Shown here one piece after another: positions 35,099 through 43,327 of a stretch of DNA of 64,000 nt (its first letter is position 1; every line of letters starts with the position of its first letter). The DNA is from an uncultured Rhizobium sp. (GTDB lineage Bacteria; Pseudomonadota; Alphaproteobacteria; Rhizobiales; Rhizobiaceae): the NCBI GenBank assembly GCA_945952315.1, contig CAMFIE010000002.1, positions 248,001-312,000 of the forward strand, read 5' to 3'. The position numbers and the translations under genes are program-made. The notes beneath the pieces are model-generated. The model was not told the origin of the DNA, did no database searches, and was given only the letters and a program-made list of their open reading frames with translations.

Positions 35099-36324
35099 AG
35101 TGCCGCCATTGCGGAAGCGATCATCTCGTGCCCTTCCTCGATCTCGGCACCTCGCCGCCGTCGAATTCCTATGTGTCGCCGAAGGACCGGGCGAAGCCGG
35201 AGCTCTGGTATCCGCTGGTCATTCGCGCCTGCATGGACTGCCTGCTCGTGCAGACCGAGGATTTTGCCGAGCGCGAAGTGTTCTTCTCGGAAAACTACGC
35301 CTATTTCAGCTCCTTTTCGCAATCCTGGCTCCTTCACGCCGAGGCCTATGTGGGCGAGATGGTGGAGCGCTTCGGTTTGACGAAGGACGCGCGCGTGGTC
35401 GAGGTCGCGGCCAATGACGGTTATCTGCTGCAATATGTGAAGGCGCGCGGCATTGCCTGCCTCGGTGTCGAGCCGACGGCGAGCACCGCGCGGGCGGCCC
35501 GTGACAAGGGTATCGAGATCCGCGAGGAATTCTTCGGGGCAGCCCTTGGCGAGGCGCTGGCCGCCGAAGGCTGGCAGGCGGATCTGACGGCGGCCAACAA
35601 TGTGCTTGCGCATGTTCCGGACATCAATGATTTCGTCACCGGCTTTGCCCGTATTCTGAAGCCCACGGGCGTTTCCACCTTCGAGTTTCCGCACCTGAAG
35701 AACATGGTGGCGGAGGCCCAGTTCGATACGGCCTATCACGAGCATTATTCCTACCTGTCGCTCTTGGCCGTCACCCGTATCTTTGCGGCAAACGGCCTGC
35801 ATGTCTTCGACGTCGAAACGACGCCCTGGCATGGCGGCAGTCTCCGGGTCTTTGCCCAGCGTGCTGATATCCGCCATCGGGAGGAAAGCCCGCGGGTTGC
35901 GGCCATGCTTGCGCAGGAGCGGGCGGCCGGCATGGAAAAGCCCGGCTATTACACCGCCTTCCAGCGGCAGGCACAGCGCGTGCGCAATGATTTTCTGGCC
36001 TTCCTGATCGATTGCCAGCGGGCAGGCCTGTCCGTGGCTGCCTATGGGGCAGCGGCCAAGGGCAACACGCTTTTGAATTTCGCGGGCGTCAAGCCCGATC
36101 TCCTCTCCTTCGTGGTGGACAAGAATCCGGCGAAGCAGGGCATGCTTTTGCCCGGCAGCCGCATTCCGATCCTCGGCGAACAGGAAATCCGCGACCGTAA
36201 GCCGGAAAGGGTGGTCATATTGCCATGGAATCTCCAGACCGAAATTCGGACTCAGCTTTCATATATCAGCGATTGGGGTGGGAAATTCGTGACGGCAGTG
36301 CCGAGACTGACGGTGCACCCGTAA
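35095..36324 (+). CDS. NDP-hexose C-methyltransferase-like SAM enzyme (TylC3 type)
   Basis: A 409-residue protein with the three-domain layout of sugar C-methyltransferases. It has an N-terminal zinc-binding region with two CxxC pairs (CRHCGS and ACMDC), a SAM-binding core (VVEVAANDGYLLQYV, GVEPTAS, NNVLAHVPDINDF) including YHEHYSYLS, and the C-terminal Methyltransf_14-like domain with YGAAAKGNTLLNF and VVDKNPAKQG. Such enzymes methylate C3 of NDP-4-keto-6-deoxyhexoses, as in mycarose and other branched sugars. The 4-bp overlap with the epimerase gene places it as the next step after epimerisation. Its relative at 39813 shares the same domain order. Confidence 0.9.
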   Translation: MKCRHCGSDHLVPFLDLGTSPPSNSYVSPKDRAKPELWYPLVIRACMDCLLVQTEDFAEREVFFSENYAYFSSFSQSWLLHAEAYVGEMVERFGLTKDARVVEVAANDGYLLQYVKARGIACLGVEPTASTARAARDKGIEIREEFFGAALGEALAAEGWQADLTAANNVLAHVPDINDFVTGFARILKPTGVSTFEFPHLKNMVAEAQFDTAYHEHYSYLSLLAVTRIFAANGLHVFDVETTPWHGGSLRVFAQRADIRHREESPRVAAMLAQERAAGMEKPGYYTAFQRQAQRVRNDFLAFLIDCQRAGLSVAAYGAAAKGNTLLNFAGVKPDLLSFVVDKNPAKQGMLLPGSRIPILGEQEIRDRKPERVVILPWNLQTEIRTQLSYISDWGGKFVTAVPRLTVHP

Positions 36325-36446
36325 TCCTGCCCGTCGGCGCACCGGATCGCAAGGAGCCGCCGCTGGTGCTGGCGGCGATGGCCTTGCGCGCCGCCCTTGC
36401 CGAAGAGCAGGAAAAGGCCTCGCTCAAGGCTCAGTCGCTAAAGTAG
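36225..36446 (+). CDS. Possible small protein overlapping the methyltransferase 3' end
   Basis: A 73-codon frame starts inside the methyltransferase gene in another frame and runs 122 bp beyond its stop. The part beyond the overlap (VILPVGAPDRKEPPLVLAAM and on to LAEEQEKASLKAQ) has codon use like real genes here and would form a short charged helix. There is no obvious ribosome site apart from AAGGG about 13 bases upstream. It may be a translated small protein, a remnant, or chance. No family is recognised. Confidence 0.25.
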   Translation: MESPDRNSDSAFIYQRLGWEIRDGSAETDGAPVILPVGAPDRKEPPLVLAAMALRAALAEEQEKASLKAQSLK

Positions 36447-36462
36447 CACCTATACCCTGCCT

Positions 36463-36490
36463 GCCCGGCCTTGTGCCGGGCGTCATTTCA
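36463..36490 (+). terminator. Hairpin between the methyltransferase unit and the first glycosyltransferase
   Basis: GCCCGGC-CTTGT-GCCGGGC (36463-36481) is followed by GTCATTTC. It is stable but the T run is weak, so partial termination with read-through into the glycosyltransferase gene is likely. Confidence 0.5.
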
Positions 36491-36508
36491 TGTCCTGCGG
36501 AGAATTTC

Positions 36509-37762
36509 ATGTTGCCCATACCGACACTGACCGTCTGCGTGCCCTCGCGCAACCGGCAGGAATATTTCCAGATTACCATACGTGATCTTCTGAGCTCGAT
36601 GCGCACCGATGTGCAATTCGTCTTCGCAGACAATTCCGACGAACCGGACATCATGAACGATTTCATGGCGGAGTATTCAAAGGATCCGCGCGTGACCTTC
36701 CTGTCGTCTCCGCCGGAGACCCTCTCCATGCGCGACAACTGGGAGCGCTGCGTGGAGCAGGCGCGCGGCGATTATGTCACCGTGATCGGGGATGACGATT
36801 TCATCGATGTCGATGTGGTCGACTACATAAAGCGTGTTCTGGCGTTCAACCCCGGTGTGGATGCCTTCGGCTGGCGCCTGGTGGCCTATACCTGGCCCTA
36901 TCCGGGTCGCCCGAACCTGACCCTTCAGGTGCCCTTTGACGATTGCGTCGTGCGGCTCGATCAGGCCGATCTCTACAAGCGCATGTTCGGCTGGTTCGAG
37001 GCCGTACATATTCCGACCGGCGGCTTCTCGATCTATCATCACGCGATATCCCGCAAGCTTCTCGATCGCATCCGGCGGGTCTATGGCGGCCGCTATTTCG
37101 AGCATGCGGTCGTGGATTATGATATTTCCTTCAAGGTGATCTGCCAGGGCTCGTTTTTCGTCGCGACCGCCCGGCCCTTCGGGGTGATGGGCAGTTGCCC
37201 GAAATCCAACTCTTTTGCCGTTGGCAAGCATCGGGACTACCGGAAGAAGATTTCGCAGTTCACCGGCGAGGCACGCGGCTTTTACGAAGAAAGCGCCGCC
37301 TTTCGCGATTTCCCTTTTTCCATCGAGCTCGGAACCACGGCTGCTGTGGCGCTGGCGCAGGTCTGGTTCAAGAACAAGTACCACATTTCCTATGAAAACT
37401 GGGGTGAGGGCTTCGCGGGCGCCTGCGCGATGGATTGCGGCGCCTATACCGATCCGGATGATTTCGAAGCCGCCTGCGAGGGATACCGGACGGCCTTCAG
37501 CCTGTGGGAGGGCGGGCGCTATCTCCGCTTCTTCAATCCGAGCTCTGCACAGCTGCGGGTCGATTCCACGCGCGCAATCTCGTCCGGCTTCAATGATGTC
37601 GGCGTTTTCCTCGATCAGAACATGCCGGTTTCCACACCGTGCGAAATGATGGGCATCGTGCGCGCCATGGTCACGCCCGTCGATCTGATGCGGATCGAGC
37701 CCGAGGGCGTGAAACTTGCTTCGGAGACCGAAAACCGCGTCTACAAGGAACTCTACGGCTAG
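36509..37762 (+). CDS. Glycosyltransferase family 2 (GT-A) protein
   Basis: A 417-residue, apparently soluble enzyme. The N-terminal 120 residues form a GT-A fold: TLTVCVPSRNRQEYFQITI, FVFADNSDEPDI and the metal-binding GDYVTVIGDDDFIDVD with its acidic cluster. The rest is a poorly known helical C-terminal region that recurs in the glycosyltransferase at 41024-42163 (compare ACAMDCGAY with ACMIDCMFE, and VRAMVTPVDLM with ARYMLTPVNFI). It presumably adds a residue, perhaps the branched sugar, to a surface glycan. GGAGA precedes ATG 36509. A terminator pair follows. Confidence 0.82.
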   Translation: MLPIPTLTVCVPSRNRQEYFQITIRDLLSSMRTDVQFVFADNSDEPDIMNDFMAEYSKDPRVTFLSSPPETLSMRDNWERCVEQARGDYVTVIGDDDFIDVDVVDYIKRVLAFNPGVDAFGWRLVAYTWPYPGRPNLTLQVPFDDCVVRLDQADLYKRMFGWFEAVHIPTGGFSIYHHAISRKLLDRIRRVYGGRYFEHAVVDYDISFKVICQGSFFVATARPFGVMGSCPKSNSFAVGKHRDYRKKISQFTGEARGFYEESAAFRDFPFSIELGTTAAVALAQVWFKNKYHISYENWGEGFAGACAMDCGAYTDPDDFEAACEGYRTAFSLWEGGRYLRFFNPSSAQLRVDSTRAISSGFNDVGVFLDQNMPVSTPCEMMGIVRAMVTPVDLMRIEPEGVKLASETENRVYKELYG

Positions 37763-37787
37763 ACTTCATCCCCGTTCCGAAGGAACA

Positions 37788-37815
37788 AAACCGGCGCTCA
37801 CCCCGCCGGTTTTTT
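37788..37815 (+). terminator. Terminator after the first glycosyltransferase
   Basis: AACCGGC-GCTCACCCC-GCCGGTT followed by TTTTTC, 26 bp after the stop. Standard rho-independent form. Confidence 0.85.
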
Positions 37816-37835
37816 CATGCCCGCTGCCGGAAACG

Positions 37836-37865
37836 CAAAAAGCCGCCTGCGCAAGGAGGCGGCTT
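37836..37865 (-). terminator. Terminator of the CmcI-like gene
   Basis: AAAAAGCCGCCT pairs with AGGCGGCTTT around GCGCAAGG. On the minus strand the stem is followed by TTTTTGCG, which ends the convergent CmcI-like transcript about 20 bp after its stop. Confidence 0.8.
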
Positions 37866-37886
37866 TCCGATTTCGCAGGCCCGTCG

Positions 37887-38699
37887 TCAGATGCGCTTCA
37901 GGAAACCGTCCGGAGCGGCGGTGAAGGCGAGCTTCGTCTCGATGGTCTTGTCATAATCGAACATCAGCGCCTCGCCATCTTCGGCGCGGCGGCCATCTTC
38001 CTTCAGGCGGCGCATGTATTCCCAGACGGCCGTCTTCGGATTGTTGCCCTTGCCCCAGGGTCGGTTCGACCACATTTCGTCCGGCAGGTCTTCCACATTG
38101 GTGTCCCAGACCACGCAATAGCTTCCCTTGGTCGTCAGCGGTGCATAAAGCTCAAGCTCTTCCAGCACATGGTCATGGGTGTGGTTGCTGTCGAGGAAAA
38201 TCATCACGCGCTTGTGGTTGCGGGCGATTTCCTTCACCTGCGCGATCACGTCGGGCGCAACCGAGGAGCCTTCGATCATCGAGATCTTGCCGCCCAGCGG
38301 ATGTGCCTCGATGGCCTTGCGGTTATGGTCGCGAATGTCGATATCGATGCCGAGCACCCGGCGCGGCGCCTTGCGGACATCGAGAACCGCGCCGCTTTCC
38401 ATCGCATCGCAATAGTCGAGCATCGCCAGCATCGAGGCCGACATGATCAGCGAACCGCCATGGGCAATGCCGGTTTCGATGATCAGGTCCGGACGCACCG
38501 ACCAGATGAGTTCCTGCGTGGCATAAAGGTCCTGCGGCACCTGAATGACCGGACGGCCAAGCCAGGTGAAATTGTAGGAGTAGAAGTATCGGGATGCCTC
38601 GCGCAGCCAGGTATTCGACAGTTCATGGAACTTCTCGTCCCGGCCGATATCCGCGATGTTTTGGGCCACCTGCTGGCGGAATTCCTGAATGGGGTCCAT
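37887..38699 (-). CDS. CmcI-like (cephalosporin hydroxylase family) methyltransferase/hydroxylase
   Basis: A 270-residue protein of the CmcI / rhamnosyl O-methyltransferase family. It has the SAM-binding segment IIETGIAHGGSLIMSASML, the acidic motif VLGIDIDIRDHN, KISMIEGSSVA, and the metal-site-like VMIFLDSNHTHDHVLEEL. Family members in polysaccharide clusters are thought to be O-methyltransferases; the hydroxylase name comes from cephamycin synthesis. It lies on the opposite strand inside the sugar locus with its own AAGGAG ribosome site, and may decorate a glycan by O-methylation. The upstream frame to 38771 has no support. Confidence 0.85.
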   Translation of the reverse strand: MDPIQEFRQQVAQNIADIGRDEKFHELSNTWLREASRYFYSYNFTWLGRPVIQVPQDLYATQELIWSVRPDLIIETGIAHGGSLIMSASMLAMLDYCDAMESGAVLDVRKAPRRVLGIDIDIRDHNRKAIEAHPLGGKISMIEGSSVAPDVIAQVKEIARNHKRVMIFLDSNHTHDHVLEELELYAPLTTKGSYCVVWDTNVEDLPDEMWSNRPWGKGNNPKTAVWEYMRRLKEDGRRAEDGEALMFDYDKTIETKLAFTAAPDGFLKRI

Positions 38700-38870
38700 G
38701 CCCTGCTCCTTGCCTTGACTGTCTGCCTGTCTGCCCGGTTCTGCCGCGCCATCGGAAAGGCTGCATGGCAAGGCGGAACGGGCTAGACTCGGGGCTCATA
38801 ACGATTCGCCGGAATAGGGTCTCCGGCTCTCCTATCCCTTGTGCAGCGATGAGCTTTCCCGGAGCTTGTG

Positions 38871-39707
38871 ATGAAACATATCCTCCTGACCGGCGCGAGC
38901 GGCTTTGTCGGTCGCCAGATCCTGAAGGCGCTGAAGGCTCGCGGCCATCATGTGACGGTGACACAGCGCCCGGGCAAGGCGCTGCCGGAGGGCTATGCGG
39001 CCGACCGCGTGATTTTGACCGGCGACCTTTTCGCTGAGAGCGAGGGGTTCTGGGCCGAAGCGCTTTCGGGCATCGACAGCCTGATCCACGCCGCCTGGTA
39101 TGTGGAGCCCGGCAAATATCTCGACAGCGCGAAAAACCTCGATTGCGTGAACGGCACGCTTTCGCTTGCAAAAGGTGCGGTGGCGGCGGGCGTGACCCAT
39201 ATGGTCGGCATCGGCACCTGCATGGAATATCGCCTGCCGTCCGATCATCTCGACGTGTCCCAGCCGCTCGAACCCGCAACGCTCTATGCGGCCTCAAAGC
39301 TCGCGCTCTTCCAGATGCTGGGGCACTATTTTGCAAAGACGGGAACCGGCTTCAGCTGGTGCCGGCTGTTTTATCTTTATGGCGAGGGCGAATATCCGCA
39401 GCGACTGGTGCCCTATGTGCGGGCCGGGCTGGCAAGGGGCGAGGTGGTGAAGCTTTCCGCCGGAACGCAGCTTCGCGATTTTCTCGATGTGGCGGAGGCC
39501 GGGCGGCAGATTGCGGACGTGATCGCAACCGGGCAGCAGGGGCCGATCAATATCTGCTCGGGCAAGGCCATCACCATCCGCGCGCTGGTGGAAGCCATCG
39601 CCGATGAATACGGGCGGCGTGATCTTCTGGCGTTCGGTACGGCGGCGATCCATCCCTCCGATCCCGCCGCGGTGGTCGGTGTCTCCAACCTCGTCAGGCC
39701 CGCGTGA
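38871..39707 (+). CDS. NAD-dependent epimerase/dehydratase (sugar-nucleotide 4-ketoreductase candidate)
   Basis: A 278-residue extended SDR. It has the N-terminal Rossmann motif ILLTGASGFVGRQIL, IDSLIHAAWYVEPGKY, the serine-region GIGTCMEYRLPSD, the catalytic Y-x3-K in LYAASKLALFQML, and QLRDFLDVAEAGRQ. Proteins of this type in sugar clusters usually reduce a 4-keto group as the last step in making an NDP-6-deoxyhexose. Here it could finish the branched sugar after RfbG, the epimerase and the C-methyltransferase. ATG 38871 follows GGAG at 38861; a GTG directly before it is an alternative. The cofactor (NADH or NADPH) and stereochemistry are unknown. Confidence 0.85.
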   Translation: MKHILLTGASGFVGRQILKALKARGHHVTVTQRPGKALPEGYAADRVILTGDLFAESEGFWAEALSGIDSLIHAAWYVEPGKYLDSAKNLDCVNGTLSLAKGAVAAGVTHMVGIGTCMEYRLPSDHLDVSQPLEPATLYAASKLALFQMLGHYFAKTGTGFSWCRLFYLYGEGEYPQRLVPYVRAGLARGEVVKLSAGTQLRDFLDVAEAGRQIADVIATGQQGPINICSGKAITIRALVEAIADEYGRRDLLAFGTAAIHPSDPAAVVGVSNLVRPA

Positions 39708-39812
39708 CGGATGATGCGCTTCAGCCTTGGGCAAGCGTGCTGTCCTAGACCTTGAAATGGAGCAGACCGTGCCGGCTGGCCGGTTCTGTGCAACATCAAG
39801 AGGGACCTGTCC

Positions 39813-40952
39813 GTGACCCAATGCCCCGTCTGCCTGACCGCCGATTTCGAGACGCTTCTCACCCGTGCCCGCGTGCCGGTGCTGCAGAACGTGATCGTTG
39901 CGACCGAGGCGGAGGCGCGGGAATTTCCGGTGGCGCGGCTGCGCATCTGCCGCTGCAACCATTGCAGCTTCGTGTGGAATGCGGATTTCGATCCGGATGC
40001 CATCGATTACAATCTGCAATACAACAATTCCGTACAGGCTTCGGGTGTCTATCTCGCCCATCAGCAGGCGATGGCGGAAAAGGTGCTTGCCCTTCCCGGC
40101 ACACTCAAATGTCTGGAGGTCGGCTGCGGCGAGGGCGAGTTCCTGAACGTGCTTTCCCGTTCCGGGCGGCTCGAGAAAGCCATCGGCTTTGATCCCGCCC
40201 ACAAGGGCACTTATCCGCTGGGCGAAGGTGTTGAGGTCAAGCGCGCCTATTTCGACGAGGCGGCTGCGGCCACGCTTCCGGGCGATATCAATGTGGTGAT
40301 CTCGCGCCACACGATTGAGCATATCCCCGAGCCGCGCCCCTTCATTGCAGCGATTGCCGCCTATGTCACGGCGCGGGGTTTGCCGCTCTTTCTCGAAACG
40401 CCGGATGTTTCCTGGATCCTGCGCAACAATGCGTTCGAGGATTTCTTCTACGAACATTGCTCGCTGTTTTCGCCCCGCTCGATTGGCTATCTGCTTGCCG
40501 AATTCGGGCTGGATGCGGAGGTGGAGGCAGTCTATGGCGGGCAGTATATGTGGATTTCGGCCAAGCCGTCAGCCGCAAGGAGCCGTCATCCCGATGCCGC
40601 CAATGACGACCGTGATGCGGGTGCGGGGATCACCGGTGCGCTTGCCTACTGGCAGGATGTGGTGCGCAGGCATGGTTCCTCCGGCAAGGTCGCGATCTGG
40701 GGCGGGGCCTCGAAGGGGGTGACCTTTGCGCTGCTGATCGACGGCGTGGATTGCGCGATCGATCTCAACCGCTCCAAGCAGAACTGCTTCATGCCGGTGA
40801 GCGCCGTGCCGATCCTGCCGCCGGAGGAGGCGCTTGCCCGTGGGGTCAACACCATCATCGTGATGAACCCGAACTATGCGGAGGAAATCCGCCGCCAGCT
40901 TGATGCGCTCGGCTATCGCGACCGGCTGCTGGTGCTGCAGGACGCCGCCTGA
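39813..40952 (+). CDS. SAM-dependent C-methyltransferase-like protein, second copy
   Basis: A 379-residue protein with the same architecture as the gene at 35095. It has an N-terminal zinc site with CPVC and a second CNHC pair, a class I SAM core (CLEVGCGEGEFLNVL, IGFDPAH, ISRHTIEHIPEPRPF, with YEHCSLFSP), and a C-terminal domain with IWGGASKGVTF and NRSKQNCFM. Overall identity to the first copy appears low, so it is a distant paralogue, probably with another substrate or position. It starts with GTG 39813, with AGAGGG upstream, and follows the SDR gene by 105 bp. Methylation of another sugar, or a role in glycan capping, are both possible. Confidence 0.85.
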   Translation: MTQCPVCLTADFETLLTRARVPVLQNVIVATEAEAREFPVARLRICRCNHCSFVWNADFDPDAIDYNLQYNNSVQASGVYLAHQQAMAEKVLALPGTLKCLEVGCGEGEFLNVLSRSGRLEKAIGFDPAHKGTYPLGEGVEVKRAYFDEAAAATLPGDINVVISRHTIEHIPEPRPFIAAIAAYVTARGLPLFLETPDVSWILRNNAFEDFFYEHCSLFSPRSIGYLLAEFGLDAEVEAVYGGQYMWISAKPSAARSRHPDAANDDRDAGAGITGALAYWQDVVRRHGSSGKVAIWGGASKGVTFALLIDGVDCAIDLNRSKQNCFMPVSAVPILPPEEALARGVNTIIVMNPNYAEEIRRQLDALGYRDRLLVLQDAA

Positions 40953-40971
40953 GCAGACCCTCACCGCCATG

Positions 40972-40999
40972 AAAAAAGGCGCCGCGAAGGCGCCTTTTT
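40972..40999. terminator. Bidirectional terminator between convergent genes
   Basis: AAAGGCGCC-GCGAA-GGCGCCTTT with A-rich left and T-rich right flanks, so it works on both strands. It serves the methyltransferase (plus) and the glycosyltransferase (minus). Confidence 0.9.
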
Positions 41000-41023
41000 C
41001 GTATCCGCCCGAGCGCGGTTCGA

Positions 41024-42163
41024 TCAGTTCACGCTTGGCGACATTTCCGCAAGGTTTCCCCCCTCGGCGATGAAGTTCACCGGGGTGAGCATGTAGCGGG
41101 CAATCGCGTAGAAATCCTGCGCGGTTGTGGCATTGCCGAGGAAGCGGTCGACGAGCATCACGCGGCCATGCAGGCCCCGGCGGCGATCCGCCTTCGGCTC
41201 CTTCAGATAGGGCGGACGGAAACTGGTGGTCAGCCGGTTCACGCCCATCTCGTTGATGGCGATGAAATAGGCTTCCGCCTTTTCCTCGAAGCGCTCCTGA
41301 TCGTTCTCGAACATGCAGTCGATCATGCAGGCGCGAATGAAGGCATCGCCATACCCGTCCCAGGTGGCATTGAACTGATGCAGCACGCGGCACTGGATTT
41401 CGGCAATCGCGGCCGTAATGCCGATCGCACCGGAAAAGGGGAAATTGGCAATGACGCGCGGCACCTTGACGGGCTTGTAATCCTCCTGCGCAATCGCCGA
41501 CAGCGGCCGCGAATAGAAGGCAATGCGATTGCAGTGCAGGATGACGCGGGCGGCCCATTCATATTGCGGAACCGGGGTGAGCCAGCTTGTTTCACCGGAA
41601 TGGTTCAGCACGGATTCCAGGAGCGCGCGGCGAATGGCGCAGTGATAGATCCCGAGCGGCATCTTCGGCACGTTGGAACTGTCGCTCCAGTGGAAGAAGG
41701 CGTCCATCATTTCCACCTTGTCCAGTTCGATCGCGTGATGCTGAACCGGAACGGGAATGGCCGCAGGCACATGGCGCGGGGCAGCCGCATTGATGGTAAA
41801 GGTGTTCCAGCCGCAGACATCCGCGTCCGGCATGGAGGTTTCGATGGCTTCGAGCAGCTTCTCGATCCCGGCTTCCAGCATGTCGTCAGGTCGCACCAGC
41901 ACCGCCCAGTCGGCATCCATCGCGGCAACCGTACCGATCCAGAATTGCGCGAGCGAGATGTTTTCCGGCGCCGGCGGCAGGGTGCGCAGGCGCTTGTCGC
42001 GTCCGACAATGTCGGCAAAGGCCTGATTGCCCTCCAGCACATCGCCATAGGGGGCAACCACGATCTCGATATCCGCAGCTTCATTCGCAAGCAGCGTTTC
42101 GCACAGCCGTACGGGCGCCGACTTGCCGGGTTCGACGGGAATGCAGATTGAAAGCTTGGTCAT
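41024..42163 (-). CDS. Glycosyltransferase family 2-like protein, second copy
   Basis: A 379-residue protein with a GT-A-like N-terminus (LSICIPVEPGKSAPVRL, ADIEIVVAPYGD, ADWAVLVRPDDMLEAGI, where the DD pair is the likely metal site). Its helical C-terminal region is related to that of the glycosyltransferase at 36509. The two flank the CmcI, SDR and methyltransferase genes in opposite directions and are probably old duplicates specialised for different linkages. The start at 42163 has GAGGAT upstream. Donor and acceptor are unknown. Confidence 0.78.
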   Translation of the reverse strand: MTKLSICIPVEPGKSAPVRLCETLLANEAADIEIVVAPYGDVLEGNQAFADIVGRDKRLRTLPPAPENISLAQFWIGTVAAMDADWAVLVRPDDMLEAGIEKLLEAIETSMPDADVCGWNTFTINAAAPRHVPAAIPVPVQHHAIELDKVEMMDAFFHWSDSSNVPKMPLGIYHCAIRRALLESVLNHSGETSWLTPVPQYEWAARVILHCNRIAFYSRPLSAIAQEDYKPVKVPRVIANFPFSGAIGITAAIAEIQCRVLHQFNATWDGYGDAFIRACMIDCMFENDQERFEEKAEAYFIAINEMGVNRLTTSFRPPYLKEPKADRRRGLHGRVMLVDRFLGNATTAQDFYAIARYMLTPVNFIAEGGNLAEMSPSVN

Positions 42164-42277
42164 CGCCACTCTATCCTCAGGGTTTTCATCCACCGCCCTT
42201 GACCCATGCGACCATGCATGGACGGATTGCGGCTTGCGCCCAAGGTTAGGCAAGGCTGCTTGCGCGAGGCTTTTGGC

Positions 42278-43327
42278 CTATTCGCCCCAGGTTTCAGCCG
42301 CAACGCGCAGCCAGTTCTCGCGGGCGAGCTTGGCAAGTTCCTCTTCGGTATAGCCGCTCTGGCGCAGCGCCTCGATGAGGGCCTGCGAGCCTGCCGCATC
42401 GCTGATCGCGTCCGGAATGGTTGCGCCGTCATAGTCGGAGCCGAGGCCGACGCAGTCGATGCCCATGCGCTCCACCATGTAATCCACATGCCGCACCATG
42501 CGCTCCAGCGGCGTGTCGGCGATTTCCAGCGCATCCTCGCGCAGCATCGTCACGGCGAAGTTCAGCCCGGCGATGCCCCGGCTGTCGCGGATCGCGTCCA
42601 TCTGCCGGTCGGTGAGGTTGCGGGCGATGGTGCAAAGCCCGTGCGCATTCGAATGGCTGGCAATCAGCGGATGGTGGCTGAGCCGCGCCACATCCCAGAA
42701 GCCCTTCTCGTTGAGATGGGCCGTGTCGATCAGGATACCGTATTCGTTGCAGGCCTTGACCAGACGCTTGCCCGGTTCGGTCAGTCCCGGCCCCATGTCG
42801 GGATGAGCCGGATAGGCAAAGGGCACGCCATAGCCGAAAATCGTCTCGCGGCTCCAGACCGGGCCGAGCGAGCGCAGGCCCGAGGCATAGAAGGTTTCAA
42901 GCTCGTCGAGATCGGCATTGATCGCCTCGCAGCCCTCGATATGCAGAACGGCAGCAAAGACGCCCTTTTCCATCGCTGCACGGATATCCTTCGTGCTGCG
43001 GCAGATCGACCATGCGCCCGCCCGGTCCAGACGCTGGGCAATGGCCGCAATTTCCATGGCGCGTGCAACCGAAGGCTCATGCGGCAGGGGTGTGGGGAGC
43101 GGAATGGCATAATGGCCGTTTGCATCCGGCTCGCGCTCCTTCAGATCCGGCGAAGAGAGATAGATCGCGCAAAGCCCGCCTGCGAGCCCGCCCGCCCGTG
43201 CCCGGGGTCCATCGATATGGCCCTTGTCGGTTCCCTCGATGAATTCGCGCACCGGATCACCTCCCGCCTTCTGGTGAAGGTGGAGGCGATAGAGAACATC
43301 GTTGTGGCCATCGAAAATCTGCTGCAT
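42278..43327 (-). CDS. Membrane dipeptidase (peptidase family M19)
   Basis: A 349-residue zinc hydrolase of the renal-dipeptidase type. The metal-binding N-terminal motif FDGHNDVLYRL (H-x-D) is at residues 5-15, the bridging Glu is in VLHIEGCEAIN, and the later histidines lie in HPLIASHSNAHGL. The close, GLGSDYDGATIPD, is a family signature. Bacterial members cleave dipeptides, often with a D-residue at the C-terminus, and some act on N-acyl-D-amino acids. No signal peptide is visible, so it is likely cytosolic. It is a single gene whose promoter would lie in the 485-bp gap upstream. Confidence 0.93.
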   Translation of the reverse strand: MQQIFDGHNDVLYRLHLHQKAGGDPVREFIEGTDKGHIDGPRARAGGLAGGLCAIYLSSPDLKEREPDANGHYAIPLPTPLPHEPSVARAMEIAAIAQRLDRAGAWSICRSTKDIRAAMEKGVFAAVLHIEGCEAINADLDELETFYASGLRSLGPVWSRETIFGYGVPFAYPAHPDMGPGLTEPGKRLVKACNEYGILIDTAHLNEKGFWDVARLSHHPLIASHSNAHGLCTIARNLTDRQMDAIRDSRGIAGLNFAVTMLREDALEIADTPLERMVRHVDYMVERMGIDCVGLGSDYDGATIPDAISDAAGSQALIEALRQSGYTEEELAKLARENWLRVAAETWGE

